The position numbers and the translations under genes are program-made. A DNA stretch of 37,938 nt, taken from positions 1 to 37,938 of the forward strand of contig JAFGPX010000125.1 of NCBI GenBank assembly GCA_016935975.1, given 5' to 3'. The notes beneath the pieces were generated by a model, which made no database searches, was not told the DNA's origin, and worked only from the letters and a program-made list of their open reading frames with translations. Below are positions 1 through 7,634 of this stretch, piece by piece (positions within the stretch are counted from its first letter, which is position 1; the number at the start of each line of letters is the position of its first letter). The stretch comes from Deltaproteobacteria bacterium (GTDB lineage: Bacteria; Myxococcota_A; Polyangia; Fen-1088).

Positions 1-265
1 GAGCGCGGCTGCAACGAGGAGTCGACGGTTCACGACTCGAATCACCATAGCACGCGACGGAAGGGACCGCTTTCGGGGCTGTGGTTCGGCAACTCACCCT
101 CCCGTCAGGCCCGACCGCGCAGGCCCGACCACGCATCGCCGGCCGTCGAGCGCCCTCGCCGTGATCGAGAGCCGAAGTCCGCCGCGACGTTCGCGCCGTA
201 GAGTCTCGCCCGCGCCGTCTCGAGCGTGCGCCGCCGCGATCGGACCTGTCTCGGGCCCGCTACCC
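1..265. other. Left-edge region without a recognisable gene
   Basis: This stretch lies downstream of the TauE-like gene. The long ORFs that cross it (for example the plus-strand ORF opening at 161) are antisense shadows of that gene and carry no recognisable motif. The one structure seen is an 11-bp direct repeat, CAGGCCCGACC, at 106-116 and 120-130. I see no RNA gene or terminator with a T-run. Confidence 0.5.
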
Positions 266-1036
266 CTACTTGCGGAAGGCCAGAAGCGAGAAGGTGGCAA
301 CCACCCCCACCACGATGGCCACGCCCTCGAGGACACGGTCGGACAGCCGGCGGCCTACCGCGGCTCCCAGCGAACCGCCCACCACTGCTCCCGCGCCAAG
401 CACGAGGCCATCGTCCCAGCGAATGGCTCCGGCGCACACGAAGAAGATGCCGGCCAGTCCGTTGGTCGTGGCCGAGAGCAAGTTCTTGACGGCGTTGCGC
501 TCGTGGAAGTCGCTGACGCCGTACAGGCCGAGCGCGGCCAGCATGAGAATGCCCATGCCGGCGCCGAAGTAGCCGCCGTACACCGACACCAGAAGCTGGG
601 CTCCAAACAGGAGCACGGCGTGCCGGGTGCTGCGCTCGGCCGACGTTTTCCCGGCCAGCCGGGTCAACACCGACTTCGCGGCCAGGACGGCGGTGGCGAA
701 GAGAATCAGGTAGGGGACGAAGCCGGAGAAGAGCTTGGTGGGCGTGGCCAGGAGCAGCGCGCCGCCGGCCAGCCCGCCCAGCACTGCCGCCGGCACCAGG
801 GATTTGAGCAGGCGGGGCAGGGCGGCGATCTCGCGCCGGAAGCCCCACGCGGCGGCCAGGGAGCCCGGCCACAGGGCGAGGGCGTTCGTGGCGTTGGCCA
901 GGATGGGATCGCGGCCCGCCCACAGAAGGATGGGGAAGGAGACCAGCGTCCCGCCGCCGGCCACGGCATTCATGATCCCGGCGCACACGCCGCCCGCGAA
1001 GATGGCCAGGTAGTCGAGTCCGAAAACGGCTTGCAT
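266..1036 (-). CDS. TauE/SafE (TSUP) family sulfite/anion permease
   Basis: A 256-residue polytopic inner-membrane protein of the TSUP (former DUF81) family, whose members move small anions such as sulfite, sulfoacetate or related organosulfur compounds; the substrate cannot be read from sequence. About eight hydrophobic helices arranged as two half-repeats are visible. The N-terminal half carries GIMNAVAGGG near residue 20 and the second half carries GGYFGAGMGIL, the two typical glycine signatures. The length is normal for the family. It starts at ATG and is divergent from the beta-barrel gene at 1130, with 93 bp between them. No partner sulfur gene is adjacent, so the family call is firm but the physiological role is open. 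Confidence 0.9.
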   Translation of the reverse strand: MQAVFGLDYLAIFAGGVCAGIMNAVAGGGTLVSFPILLWAGRDPILANATNALALWPGSLAAAWGFRREIAALPRLLKSLVPAAVLGGLAGGALLLATPTKLFSGFVPYLILFATAVLAAKSVLTRLAGKTSAERSTRHAVLLFGAQLLVSVYGGYFGAGMGILMLAALGLYGVSDFHERNAVKNLLSATTNGLAGIFFVCAGAIRWDDGLVLGAGAVVGGSLGAAVGRRLSDRVLEGVAIVVGVVATFSLLAFRK

Positions 1037-1129
1037 CGCTGTCCGGTGTCTTGGCCGGGCAAACTACCAGACCGGGGATGGCGCCGCCATCTGGGACTCC
1101 GCAGCACATTGGTGCTACGATCGAACGCC

Positions 1130-2224
1130 ATGAGACGAAACGCTCTTCTCGTCGCCTTCCTGGGCTTTGCGGCCCTGGCTGTCCCGCCCCGCACGGCCGG
1201 CGCCCAGACCGGCGGCATCACCATCAACCCCGGAGCCGACGCGGACGCGTTCGCGCAAGGCATCGGGACCACGACGGACGTTCTCGTCCAGCAGATCACC
1301 TCGCAGGTGAACGGCCTTTTCCAGGTGGCGAACGTCACGTCGTTCCTGCGGGACTTCCAGAACGCCCAGAACTTCTCCAGCAAAGGCCTGGGGGTCGACT
1401 ACGCCTCCGAGGCGACTCTGGTCGAGGCGGGGGCTACGTTCAGCTTCGCCAGCAACATCGACAAGGCCTACAAGGCCTCGGGCTCCTCCACGGATCCCCC
1501 CTTCGAGGGCGTCGGCACGAATGTCTCGCTCATGGCCGGCGTGGGCGGCGGCCTCTTCGGGTTCGACCCCTTGATGATCTTCGGCAACTGGTTCAAGCAC
1601 GGTATCTCGCTGGGTCAGTTCGACGGCAACTACCACAACTGGGGCCTACACGCGCAGATCCGGCTCTTCGGTCCGTCGCGCAAGACGTCGGCGGTCAAGA
1701 TGCTGGTTCGCTGGGGCGGGATCGCCATCACCAGCGGCGCGGACTACTCGCACATCACGTTGGGCGCGCGCACCTCCCTGCACTCGACCTTCAACTTGCC
1801 GGCCGTCGGCATTCCGCAAGGCGCGCCGGTCACCATCAGGAATACCGGCATCATGACCTTCACGGTGGAGCAGACCACGTGGAGCATCCCCCTCGAGGTG
1901 ACGACCAGCCTGCGCCTGCTCTCCCTGCTCACCGTCTACGGCGGCATCGGGCTCGACTTCCAGCTCGGCGGCGGGAGCGACATGATGCTGGACATGCGGG
2001 ACGCGAGCCTGAGCGGCGAGGTGAGCGGCGTGCGCTTCGACGACCTCGGTACCGCGGATGTCCGGGCGAGCGGGCACGTCAAGCCCAGCCCGGCGCGCCT
2101 GCGCGAGATCGTCGGCGTGCAGCTCGGCATCCTGGACATGATCCGCTTCTTCGTGCAGGTCAACATGACCGCCAGCTCGCCCATGCTGGCCAGCTTGGCC
2201 GGCGGGCTGCGCCTGGCCTACTGA
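1130..2224 (+). CDS. Predicted outer-membrane beta-barrel protein
   Basis: A 364-residue protein. The ORF track opens at 161, but that upstream part is antisense to the permease gene. The start chosen here is ATG 1130 because it is followed at once by a signal peptide (MRRNALLVAF..., cleavage likely after AGAQT). The mature part has alternating hydrophobic strands, Gly-rich turns and a terminal ...GLRLAY; such a C-terminal aromatic strand is typical of BamA-assembled barrels. No SD is present. TACGAT ends 8 nt before the ATG, so the transcript may be leaderless. I do not recognise a named family; similar uncharacterised proteins are common in Myxococcota. The function is unknown and the outer-membrane location is inferred. 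Confidence 0.8.
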   Translation: MRRNALLVAFLGFAALAVPPRTAGAQTGGITINPGADADAFAQGIGTTTDVLVQQITSQVNGLFQVANVTSFLRDFQNAQNFSSKGLGVDYASEATLVEAGATFSFASNIDKAYKASGSSTDPPFEGVGTNVSLMAGVGGGLFGFDPLMIFGNWFKHGISLGQFDGNYHNWGLHAQIRLFGPSRKTSAVKMLVRWGGIAITSGADYSHITLGARTSLHSTFNLPAVGIPQGAPVTIRNTGIMTFTVEQTTWSIPLEVTTSLRLLSLLTVYGGIGLDFQLGGGSDMMLDMRDASLSGEVSGVRFDDLGTADVRASGHVKPSPARLREIVGVQLGILDMIRFFVQVNMTASSPMLASLAGGLRLAY

Positions 2225-2290
2225 CATTCGCCCGAGCGCGCGCTTTGCCCATGGCGGGACAGGACAGAAGACCAGACGGGAGAAACGGCC

Positions 2291-4786
2291 TTGTCCGCGC
2301 TGGGTGAAGCCGTCCGCAGCAAGGTCGAATCGTCAAGGAATACCCGGCTCGCCATTCTCCTCGGAGGCATCGTGCTTTCGCAGGGGATCCTCTACGGGCC
2401 CTGCCTGGTCGGGGCGAAGCTCCTGCTTCCCCTCGACATGCTCTGGCAGGCGGGCGTGTACCTGGCCCCGACCCCGAAGACGGCGGGCAAGCTTGCGCAC
2501 GATTCCGTCCAGTCCGATTTGGTGGACCTCTTCGAACCCGAGCGCCAGTTCGTCGTCTCGGAGATGAGGGCCGGCCGGTGGCCGGAGTGGAACCCCGGGC
2601 AGTACGCCGGCAGTCCCGTCTTGATGCGGCCGTGGCTTTCGCCGCTGTCCATACTCCCGGCCGCGGTGCGCTCGCCCGTGGTGTTGGCTTGGCAACAGCT
2701 CCTGCTGGCGCTGGTCGCGGGAGCGGGGTTCTACCTCTTCTGTCGAGGGGCGCTGCGGGTTGGCTTCTGGGCCGCGGTCTGTCCGGCCTGGGTCTATCCC
2801 ATGACCGGCTTCTTCGTGTTCTGGCTCGGCGCCGCCAATCCAGTTCCCGTGGTGTGGCTGCCATGGCTGTGGTTGGCCATCGATCGGGTGGCGCGCGGCC
2901 CGTCGATGCGGAGCATGGGGATGCTCGCCTTGGTGGTGCTCTTCTGCCTGTGCGCGAGGCAGCTGGATGCGTCGGCCCAGGTTCTGTTCGTCTCGGGAGC
3001 GTACGCGGTCTGGCGCATCCTCGGCGAATTCGGCAGGCGCCGGTCGACTCGGCCGGCAGGGAAGGCGGGAGCCTTCGTGCTGGGCGGCTATCTGCTCGGG
3101 ATGGCGCTGGCCTCTCCCCATGTCCTGCCGTTGCTCGACCATGCCCGGACGGGCGAGCGCCCTTCTCGGCGAGCACGAGGCGCGGAGGATCGCCCGCCGG
3201 GGGACATCGGCGCCCTGCCGCTACTCGTTCTGCCCGACATGCGCGGGTCGACGAAGCGAGGCAGCTACCCGACGTCCGTGCCGTTTCCGGTCGAGAGCCT
3301 GTCGGTGGCGTACGCGGGGCTGGTCGGCACGCTCTTTCTCGCGCCGCTCGCCTGGCGGAGCCGAAGGCACCGGTCGTTTGCCATCTTCGCGCTCGCCTTG
3401 GCCTGCTTCTCGGTGGCATGGTGCCTGGGCCTGGTCGGTTTCGTTGGGTTGCTGCGGCTGCCGCCGCTCAACATGCTGTCGCACAACCGGCTCGTGTTCG
3501 CGGCCGCTTTCGCGATTCTGGCCATGTCGTCGATCGGACTGGATTCGCTGCGCGAGCCGGTCGCAGCCTCGCGGCGTCGCTGGCTGCTTGTCCCCTTCGC
3601 GTTCGTCTTTGTCCTCTCCGCATGGTGGTTCTATCGAGCCGTCTTCCTGCCGGAGCCGATCGCCACCGAGATCGACAAGTTCTTCCGGGAAGGGAAGGCC
3701 AACCGCTGGATTCAAGTGGCCTCCGGGGTTGGCCGCGTCCAGGCATGGTTTCGCTGGGTCTACTTCGTCGGTGGCTGGCTCACGCTCTTCGTGGCGGCTT
3801 GCTGGGCCTTGCTGGCGTCGCTGCAACGCTGGCGCTGGTGGCTTTCGGCCGGTTTGGCCACCGTGATGTTCGCCGACCTGCTGTGGTTCGCGCATGGCCG
3901 AAGCCCGCAGATCGATCCTGCCTACTACTACCCCAAGGTGCCCGCCCTCGAACAGATCGCCGCGAGGACGCAGGGACGGATCATCGGCGTCGGCTGCCTG
4001 CCGGCCACGCTGGCCCAGATGAGCGGCCTGCGCGACGTGCGTGGTTACGATGGCATCGACCCGGCTCGCTACACGGAGCTGCTCTTGCTCGCGGCCCGGG
4101 CCGACCACAAGCACACGGAGTACTCCTTGGTGCAGTGGATGTCGCCCAGGTACGAAACGGCTGCATCCGGCAGCGTGAAGCTCTCGCCCGTCTTGGACTT
4201 GCTGGGCGTGGAATACGTGATCTTTCGCGGAAAGCCCTCGGCCGGGGTCAACCCGCCGATTGTCGGCGCCGACTACTGGGCTCTGCGCAACCCCTCGGCC
4301 TTGCCGCGCGCCTTCGTTCCCCGTCGGGCCGAAAACGTGGTTGACGACGAGGAGCGGCTCGCCAAGCTGGCTTCGGAGGCGTTCGATCCGCGCGACGTCG
4401 TGTACGTCGAGACGCCGGTCTCCTTCTCCACGCCGGCGCACGGGCGGGCGACCATCACGGCCGAGACCACGAAGGAGATCGCGCTTTCGGTGGCGATGGA
4501 CGGCCCCGGCTTGGTCGTGCTCGCGGACCGATGGGATTCGGGTTGGCGCGCCACCGTGAACGGCGAGCCGGCGCCGATCCTCGTCGCGGACCATGCCCTG
4601 CGCGCGGTGATGGTCCCCCGGGGAGCGAGCATCCTCAAGTTCGTCTACAGACCCGCCAGCTTCACCCTGGGGCTGGTGCTCTGCGCCCTCGCTGCCGCGC
4701 TTCTGGCCGCCGGCCTTGTCATCGAATCGCGTCGCCCGCAGCGTCCGGGAAATCCTCGTCGCGCCCCAGCGGTCTTGCGGACGTAG
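2291..4786 (+). CDS. YfhO-like multi-pass membrane protein
   Basis: An 831-residue integral membrane protein resembling the bacterial YfhO family (GT-C-like fold; in Gram-positives linked to glycosylation of cell-wall polymers). About 10-12 hydrophobic helices fill residues 20-510, with the periplasmic signature FEPERQFVVSEMRAGRWPEWNP near residues 80-105 in the first loop. A soluble C-terminal domain follows and ends with the characteristic segment around DRWDSGWRATVNG and a last membrane helix. The start is TTG 2291 with GGGAGA about 9 nt upstream; no in-frame ATG lies nearby. It follows the beta-barrel gene by 66 bp. The glycan target is unknown. Confidence 0.8.
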   Translation: MSALGEAVRSKVESSRNTRLAILLGGIVLSQGILYGPCLVGAKLLLPLDMLWQAGVYLAPTPKTAGKLAHDSVQSDLVDLFEPERQFVVSEMRAGRWPEWNPGQYAGSPVLMRPWLSPLSILPAAVRSPVVLAWQQLLLALVAGAGFYLFCRGALRVGFWAAVCPAWVYPMTGFFVFWLGAANPVPVVWLPWLWLAIDRVARGPSMRSMGMLALVVLFCLCARQLDASAQVLFVSGAYAVWRILGEFGRRRSTRPAGKAGAFVLGGYLLGMALASPHVLPLLDHARTGERPSRRARGAEDRPPGDIGALPLLVLPDMRGSTKRGSYPTSVPFPVESLSVAYAGLVGTLFLAPLAWRSRRHRSFAIFALALACFSVAWCLGLVGFVGLLRLPPLNMLSHNRLVFAAAFAILAMSSIGLDSLREPVAASRRRWLLVPFAFVFVLSAWWFYRAVFLPEPIATEIDKFFREGKANRWIQVASGVGRVQAWFRWVYFVGGWLTLFVAACWALLASLQRWRWWLSAGLATVMFADLLWFAHGRSPQIDPAYYYPKVPALEQIAARTQGRIIGVGCLPATLAQMSGLRDVRGYDGIDPARYTELLLLAARADHKHTEYSLVQWMSPRYETAASGSVKLSPVLDLLGVEYVIFRGKPSAGVNPPIVGADYWALRNPSALPRAFVPRRAENVVDDEERLAKLASEAFDPRDVVYVETPVSFSTPAHGRATITAETTKEIALSVAMDGPGLVVLADRWDSGWRATVNGEPAPILVADHALRAVMVPRGASILKFVYRPASFTLGLVLCALAAALLAAGLVIESRRPQRPGNPRRAPAVLRT

Positions 4787-5106
4787 CAGTCGAGATCCCG
4801 CCGCCGTGCGAGCCGCAGACGAATCTGCCCGGATCCCACCTTCATCTGGCGGTACTGCCCGCTCGCGAGAATCCAGCGCAAGAGGAGCAAGGGCCACTCC
4901 CGCGTCGCCTGCGCGAAATGCCACAAGGCCGTGGCCGAGAAGAACGCGGAGTTCGCGCCGTAGGGCGGCGTCGATCTCGCGCCCGTGATTCCGACTCTTT
5001 TGCACCAGACGGCGCACCCTGGTCCGCTCTGCTCGAACTCCCGAATCTCTATCCTCGGCGTTCGCCGTGGGATCCGCGATGCCCGGCGGTCAAACGGAAC
5101 CCGCGC
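4787..5106 (+). other. Intergenic region with an in-frame Cys-rich extension after the YfhO-like stop
   Basis: No gene with a normal start is seen between the YfhO-like gene and the DUF883 gene. The YfhO frame stays open after the TAG at 4784-4786 until TAG 4961-4963, and the translated 58 codons contain ICPDPTFIWRYC and, later, ACAKCHKAV, a C-x2-C pattern. There is no ATG, GTG or TTG start within it. It may be a gene remnant, a readthrough extension or chance in GC-rich DNA. The rest of the gap holds nothing I recognise. Confidence 0.35.
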
Positions 5107-5135
5107 TTGAACCCGTCCGGTTTGCGCGCTAGCCT
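5107..5135 (+). promoter_or_regulatory. Candidate sigma70-type promoter of the yqjD/E/K-like operon
   Basis: TTGAAC (5107-5112) and TAGCCT (5130-5135) are separated by exactly 17 nt and lie about 80 bp before the first ATG of the operon. The match to the -35 is good and to the -10 weak, so this is a reading of the sequence, not a demonstrated promoter. Confidence 0.35.
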
Positions 5136-5214
5136 TCCACCGGAAATGCGGCGGGGGCAGAGGGTCGGAGGATCCGCGCAAGCGGGTGTCACAACTCGTT
5201 GAAAGGTCTTCACC

Positions 5215-5526
5215 ATGGAAAGCACAGACATCGTAAGCAGGGACAAACTCGTGGCGGATCTGAAGCTTGTCGTGTCCGACGCCGAGGAGCTGCTCAAGAT
5301 CACCGCCGGGGTGGCTGGTGAGAAGGTCGCGGCCGTGAGGGACAGAATGCAGAAAGGCTTGGAGCAAGCCAAGGTCAAGCTGGTGGACCTCGAGCACAAG
5401 GCCGTCGCGCAGACCAAGGCTGCGGCGCGCGCCACGGACACCTTCGTGCACGACAATCCCTGGAAGTCGGTTGGTATCGCCGCGGGAGTCGGCTTTCTGC
5501 TCGGCTTGCTCATCGGCCGCCGCTAG
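5215..5526 (+). CDS. DUF883 / ElaB-YqjD family membrane-anchored protein
   Basis: A 103-residue protein: an amphipathic, Lys/Glu/Ala-rich helical N-terminal region (residues 1-80), then a C-terminal membrane segment starting NPWKSVGIAAGVGFLLG and ending IGRR, which is the DUF883 signature. In E. coli the C-tail-anchored members ElaB and YqjD bind ribosomes at the inner membrane in stationary phase. That role is known for the family and only inferred here. AAAGG lies about 9 nt before the ATG. It heads a tight run with the next two genes (8-bp gap, then a 4-bp overlap), the same order as yqjD-yqjE-yqjK in enterobacteria. Confidence 0.88.
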   Translation: MESTDIVSRDKLVADLKLVVSDAEELLKITAGVAGEKVAAVRDRMQKGLEQAKVKLVDLEHKAVAQTKAAARATDTFVHDNPWKSVGIAAGVGFLLGLLIGRR

Positions 5527-5534
5527 GGTCTCCC

Positions 5535-5933
5535 ATGGCCGACGATCCCGCGGTCCAGGGGAAGAACCACGGGCTTTTGGCGACGGCCAGTCGACTGCTG
5601 GCGACCTTGGTTTCGGCAGCCGAGACGCGCGTGGGCATCCTTGCGACCGAGTTGCAGGAAGAGGGCGTGCGCCTCGGCCGCCTGCTGTTGATCGGCGTGG
5701 CCACCCTGTTCTGTCTAGGCCTTGGCATCGTCTTGCTGGCGGTGTTCGTCGTCGTGCTCTACTGGGACTCGAATCGCCTCGCCGTGCTCGGGCTTCTGAG
5801 CGGTCTGTTCCTGGGGGTTGGCTTGGTCTGCGCCGTCGTCCTGTCGATCGTGGGGCGTAGGCACAAGATGCCGCTGGCGGAAACCGCCGACGTGCTTTCG
5901 CGGGATCGACAGAGCCTGGAGCGGGACCGGTGA
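5535..5933 (+). CDS. YqjE-like (phage-holin superfamily 3-6) inner-membrane protein
   Basis: 132 residues with two membrane helices around residues 50-75 and 82-108. They are preceded by the amphipathic segment SRLLATLVSAAETRVGILATEL, which is typical of the YqjE/Pfam holin-3_6 family. Despite the family name there is no phage context. It lies between the DUF883 and YqjK-like genes, and its TGA overlaps the GTG of the next gene. It probably forms a membrane complex or envelope-stress module with its neighbours; the molecular role is not established in any organism I can name. Confidence 0.85.
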   Translation: MADDPAVQGKNHGLLATASRLLATLVSAAETRVGILATELQEEGVRLGRLLLIGVATLFCLGLGIVLLAVFVVVLYWDSNRLAVLGLLSGLFLGVGLVCAVVLSIVGRRHKMPLAETADVLSRDRQSLERDR

Positions 5934-6217
5934 ATCTGTCCTTGTCCGAGATAGGGCGGCGGCGCGGGGCCCTCGTGGAACGCGCCCACAACGAGCGGGT
6001 CGAAATCGGGCGCTTGCTCGATAGCCAACGGAAGCTGATCCACATGGCGGACGCCAGCGTGTCGCTCGCCAAGTTCGTCGCCACGAAGAAGCACCTTCTC
6101 GTGGTGGCGGCGCTCGCGTTTGCCGTCTCGCAACCACGCCGATTGCTGCGCTGGGGAATCCGGGCTTGGCGACTCGACCGGTTCGTGCGGAAGGCGCGCC
6201 GCTTTTTCGGGGTATGA
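5930..6217 (+). CDS. YqjK-like small protein
   Basis: 95 residues, rich in Arg and Ala, with one hydrophobic stretch (KKHLLVVAALAFAVSQPRR, about residues 56-74) and an Arg-rich tail. Gene order after the DUF883 and YqjE-like genes, size and the R-R-R-L-L-x-W pattern fit the YqjK family. The GTG start overlaps the upstream TGA as GTGA, so it is probably translationally coupled. The function is unknown. Confidence 0.75.
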   Translation: MNLSLSEIGRRRGALVERAHNERVEIGRLLDSQRKLIHMADASVSLAKFVATKKHLLVVAALAFAVSQPRRLLRWGIRAWRLDRFVRKARRFFGV

Positions 6218-6223
6218 TCTGCG

Positions 6224-6502
6224 ATGAAGACCGGCCCGCCGCCGGTCGTGCTTCTGCCGCTTGTCGGGTCGTCGCTCCTGCTTTCCCGCACAGCTCGCGC
6301 GCAGGAGGGCTACGCTCCCCGGAAGGCAGCTCTGCCCCGGCCAGCGGACGCGCGGCTCGACCGGCGCGCCACCGGCAAGGCCACGACCATCGCCGGCTCT
6401 TCCATCCTGGGCGTGGGCACGGGTGTCGGCGACCGCCAAGCCATGCGCTGGCGCCGTCCCGGGCTGTCCGTGAGCGCGCCGGTCTTCCTGCTCGCCTTCT
6501 AG
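6224..6502 (+). CDS. Small putative secreted protein, possibly a shrunken gene
   Basis: 92 residues beginning with a plausible signal peptide (Lys at position 3, hydrophobic stretch, cleavage near ARAQ). Codon third positions are mostly G/C, as in the neighbouring real genes, and an excellent -10 box, TATGAT (6213-6218), ends 5 nt before the ATG. The body is short: a Gly-rich TIAGSSILGVGTGVG and, soon after, PGLSVSAPVFLLAF. These look like the first and last parts of a longer membrane or outer-membrane protein, so an internal deletion is possible. No family is recognised. It converges on the next gene with 14 bp between them. Confidence 0.45.
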   Translation: MKTGPPPVVLLPLVGSSLLLSRTARAQEGYAPRKAALPRPADARLDRRATGKATTIAGSSILGVGTGVGDRQAMRWRRPGLSVSAPVFLLAF

Positions 6503-6516
6503 CTGCTGCCGTCGGC

Positions 6517-7491
6517 TCAGTTGTAGGTGGCCGAGAAGAGCAACGTCAGGCCGACCGCCGACATGCGATTGTCGTAGTTCTTCATCTTCATGGACGCGAA
6601 CTGCAGCATGGTGGCCGCGCCGAGCCCCCAGTCGGCCGACACCCACCACTCCTTGCCGACCATGAGCTTGCCGGAGAAGCCGAAATCGGTGAGCTCGTCG
6701 TTTTCGTCCTCGGCGTTCGCGTCGCTGCTGATGGTGACTTGGGCGAGCCCCAAGGAGCCCCCGAAGTAGAGGTTCAAGGGATCGAGGTAATAGGCCGCGC
6801 CTGCGCCCATCCCGACGAGATTGAGGTTGGTGGACGTCATGGTGTTCGAGGTGTTGCCGGATTGCCAGGTCGGCTCGGAGGTCGCGGACACCGAGAGCTC
6901 GCCGAAGAGCAGGAGGTTGCGCGCCACGGCTCCGCCGAAAGCCATGTCGAGGGCAGGGCCCCAGCCGGACATGGTTTCGTTGACGCCCATGTGACTATCG
7001 CTCATGCGCAGGTAGCCCAGGCCCAGGCCGAGCCGCATGTAGAACCCATCGTGCTCGTGATAGCCCGGCAACGGTCCGGCGGGCCGTGGCGCGTAGTAGC
7101 CCGGCGGCGCGTAGCCCGGTGGGGGGTAGTAGCCGGGCGGATAGGATCCAGGCGGCGGCGCGTAGCCCGGGGGGTAGGCGCCAGGCGGCGGCGCGTAGCC
7201 CGGGGGGTAGGCGCCAGGCGGCGGATAGTAGGCCGGCGCCGGGTAGTAAGGAGTCGGGGCAGGTTGCGCGTTTGGGGGCGCGGCGGTTGGCGCTGCCGGC
7301 GGGGCGGTCGCGTCTGGCGCGGGCGCCGGCTCGGTCGGGGCCGCGGTCGTGGGGCTTTCCGAAGCTGCGGAACCTGCTGCAGCCGGGCTGGCAGCCGGGG
7401 GCTCGGCCTGTGCCGGGGCCGCGCCCAGGCCGAGCGGCAAGGGGACCGCCAGCATAGTGAGGGCGGAGAGCAATTGCGCTTGCACGTGCAT
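6517..7491 (-). CDS. Outer-membrane beta-barrel protein with PPGAYPPGY repeats
   Basis: 324 residues: signal peptide (residues 1-29), an Ala/Pro/Thr-rich stretch (30-80), a PPGAYPPGYAP-type repeat region (about 85-140), then an eight-strand-like barrel domain starting HDGFYMRLGLGLGY and ending LLFSATYN. The Pro/Tyr-rich linker may span or contact peptidoglycan; that is inference. The start is ATG 7491 with AAGGAG six nt upstream, and TAGGAT further upstream can serve as the -10. It is adjacent to another small barrel protein with a Pro-rich linker at 7635-8336, but a strong terminator lies between them, so they are probably expressed separately. The function is unknown. Confidence 0.82.
   Translation of the reverse strand: MHVQAQLLSALTMLAVPLPLGLGAAPAQAEPPAASPAAAGSAASESPTTAAPTEPAPAPDATAPPAAPTAAPPNAQPAPTPYYPAPAYYPPPGAYPPGYAPPPGAYPPGYAPPPGSYPPGYYPPPGYAPPGYYAPRPAGPLPGYHEHDGFYMRLGLGLGYLRMSDSHMGVNETMSGWGPALDMAFGGAVARNLLLFGELSVSATSEPTWQSGNTSNTMTSTNLNLVGMGAGAAYYLDPLNLYFGGSLGLAQVTISSDANAEDENDELTDFGFSGKLMVGKEWWVSADWGLGAATMLQFASMKMKNYDNRMSAVGLTLLFSATYN
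7150..7215 (-). repeat. Two exact 33-bp tandem repeats inside the barrel gene
   Basis: Two identical consecutive 33-bp units (7150-7182 and 7183-7215) encode an 11-residue PPGAYPPGYAP-type unit. Partial copies lie on both sides. Exact nucleotide identity points to recent slippage or unequal recombination. Confidence 0.9.
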
Positions 7492-7578
7492 GAGGACTCC
7501 TTCGGGCCAGGGGAAGGTTCATCCTACTACAGCGGCGGCGCTCGGCAGGGTTTCGCTGTGGTGGCCGGCGCATCAAGC

Positions 7579-7614
7579 AAAAGGGCGTGCCGGCTTTCGC
7601 CAGCACGCCCTTGG
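7579..7614 (-). terminator. Intrinsic terminator of the 7635-8336 gene
   Basis: Read on the minus strand, AAGGGCGTGC and GCACGCCCTT form a perfect 10-bp stem, extended inward by a G-U pair and GGC/GCC closed by a GAAA tetraloop, and followed by TTTT. It sits about 20 bp after the stop at 7635 and before the next gene. Confidence 0.85.
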
Positions 7615-7634
7615 GCAATGAGAAGTAGGACTGC

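Noticed and set aside
161-1129. Plus-strand ORF running into the beta-barrel gene
   Set aside because: It is antisense to the TauE/SafE gene and has no motif; the real start is at 1130, where a signal peptide begins.
5535-5933. Phage holin implying a prophage
   Set aside because: The family name is historical; neighbours are yqjD- and yqjK-like and no phage gene is present.
4645-6291. 548-residue minus-strand ORF
   Set aside because: It is Arg/Ser/Pro-rich shadow sequence across four real plus-strand genes; no family motif appears.
7086-7240. CRISPR array
   Set aside because: The repeats are contiguous 33-bp coding units without unique spacers and lie inside a gene.
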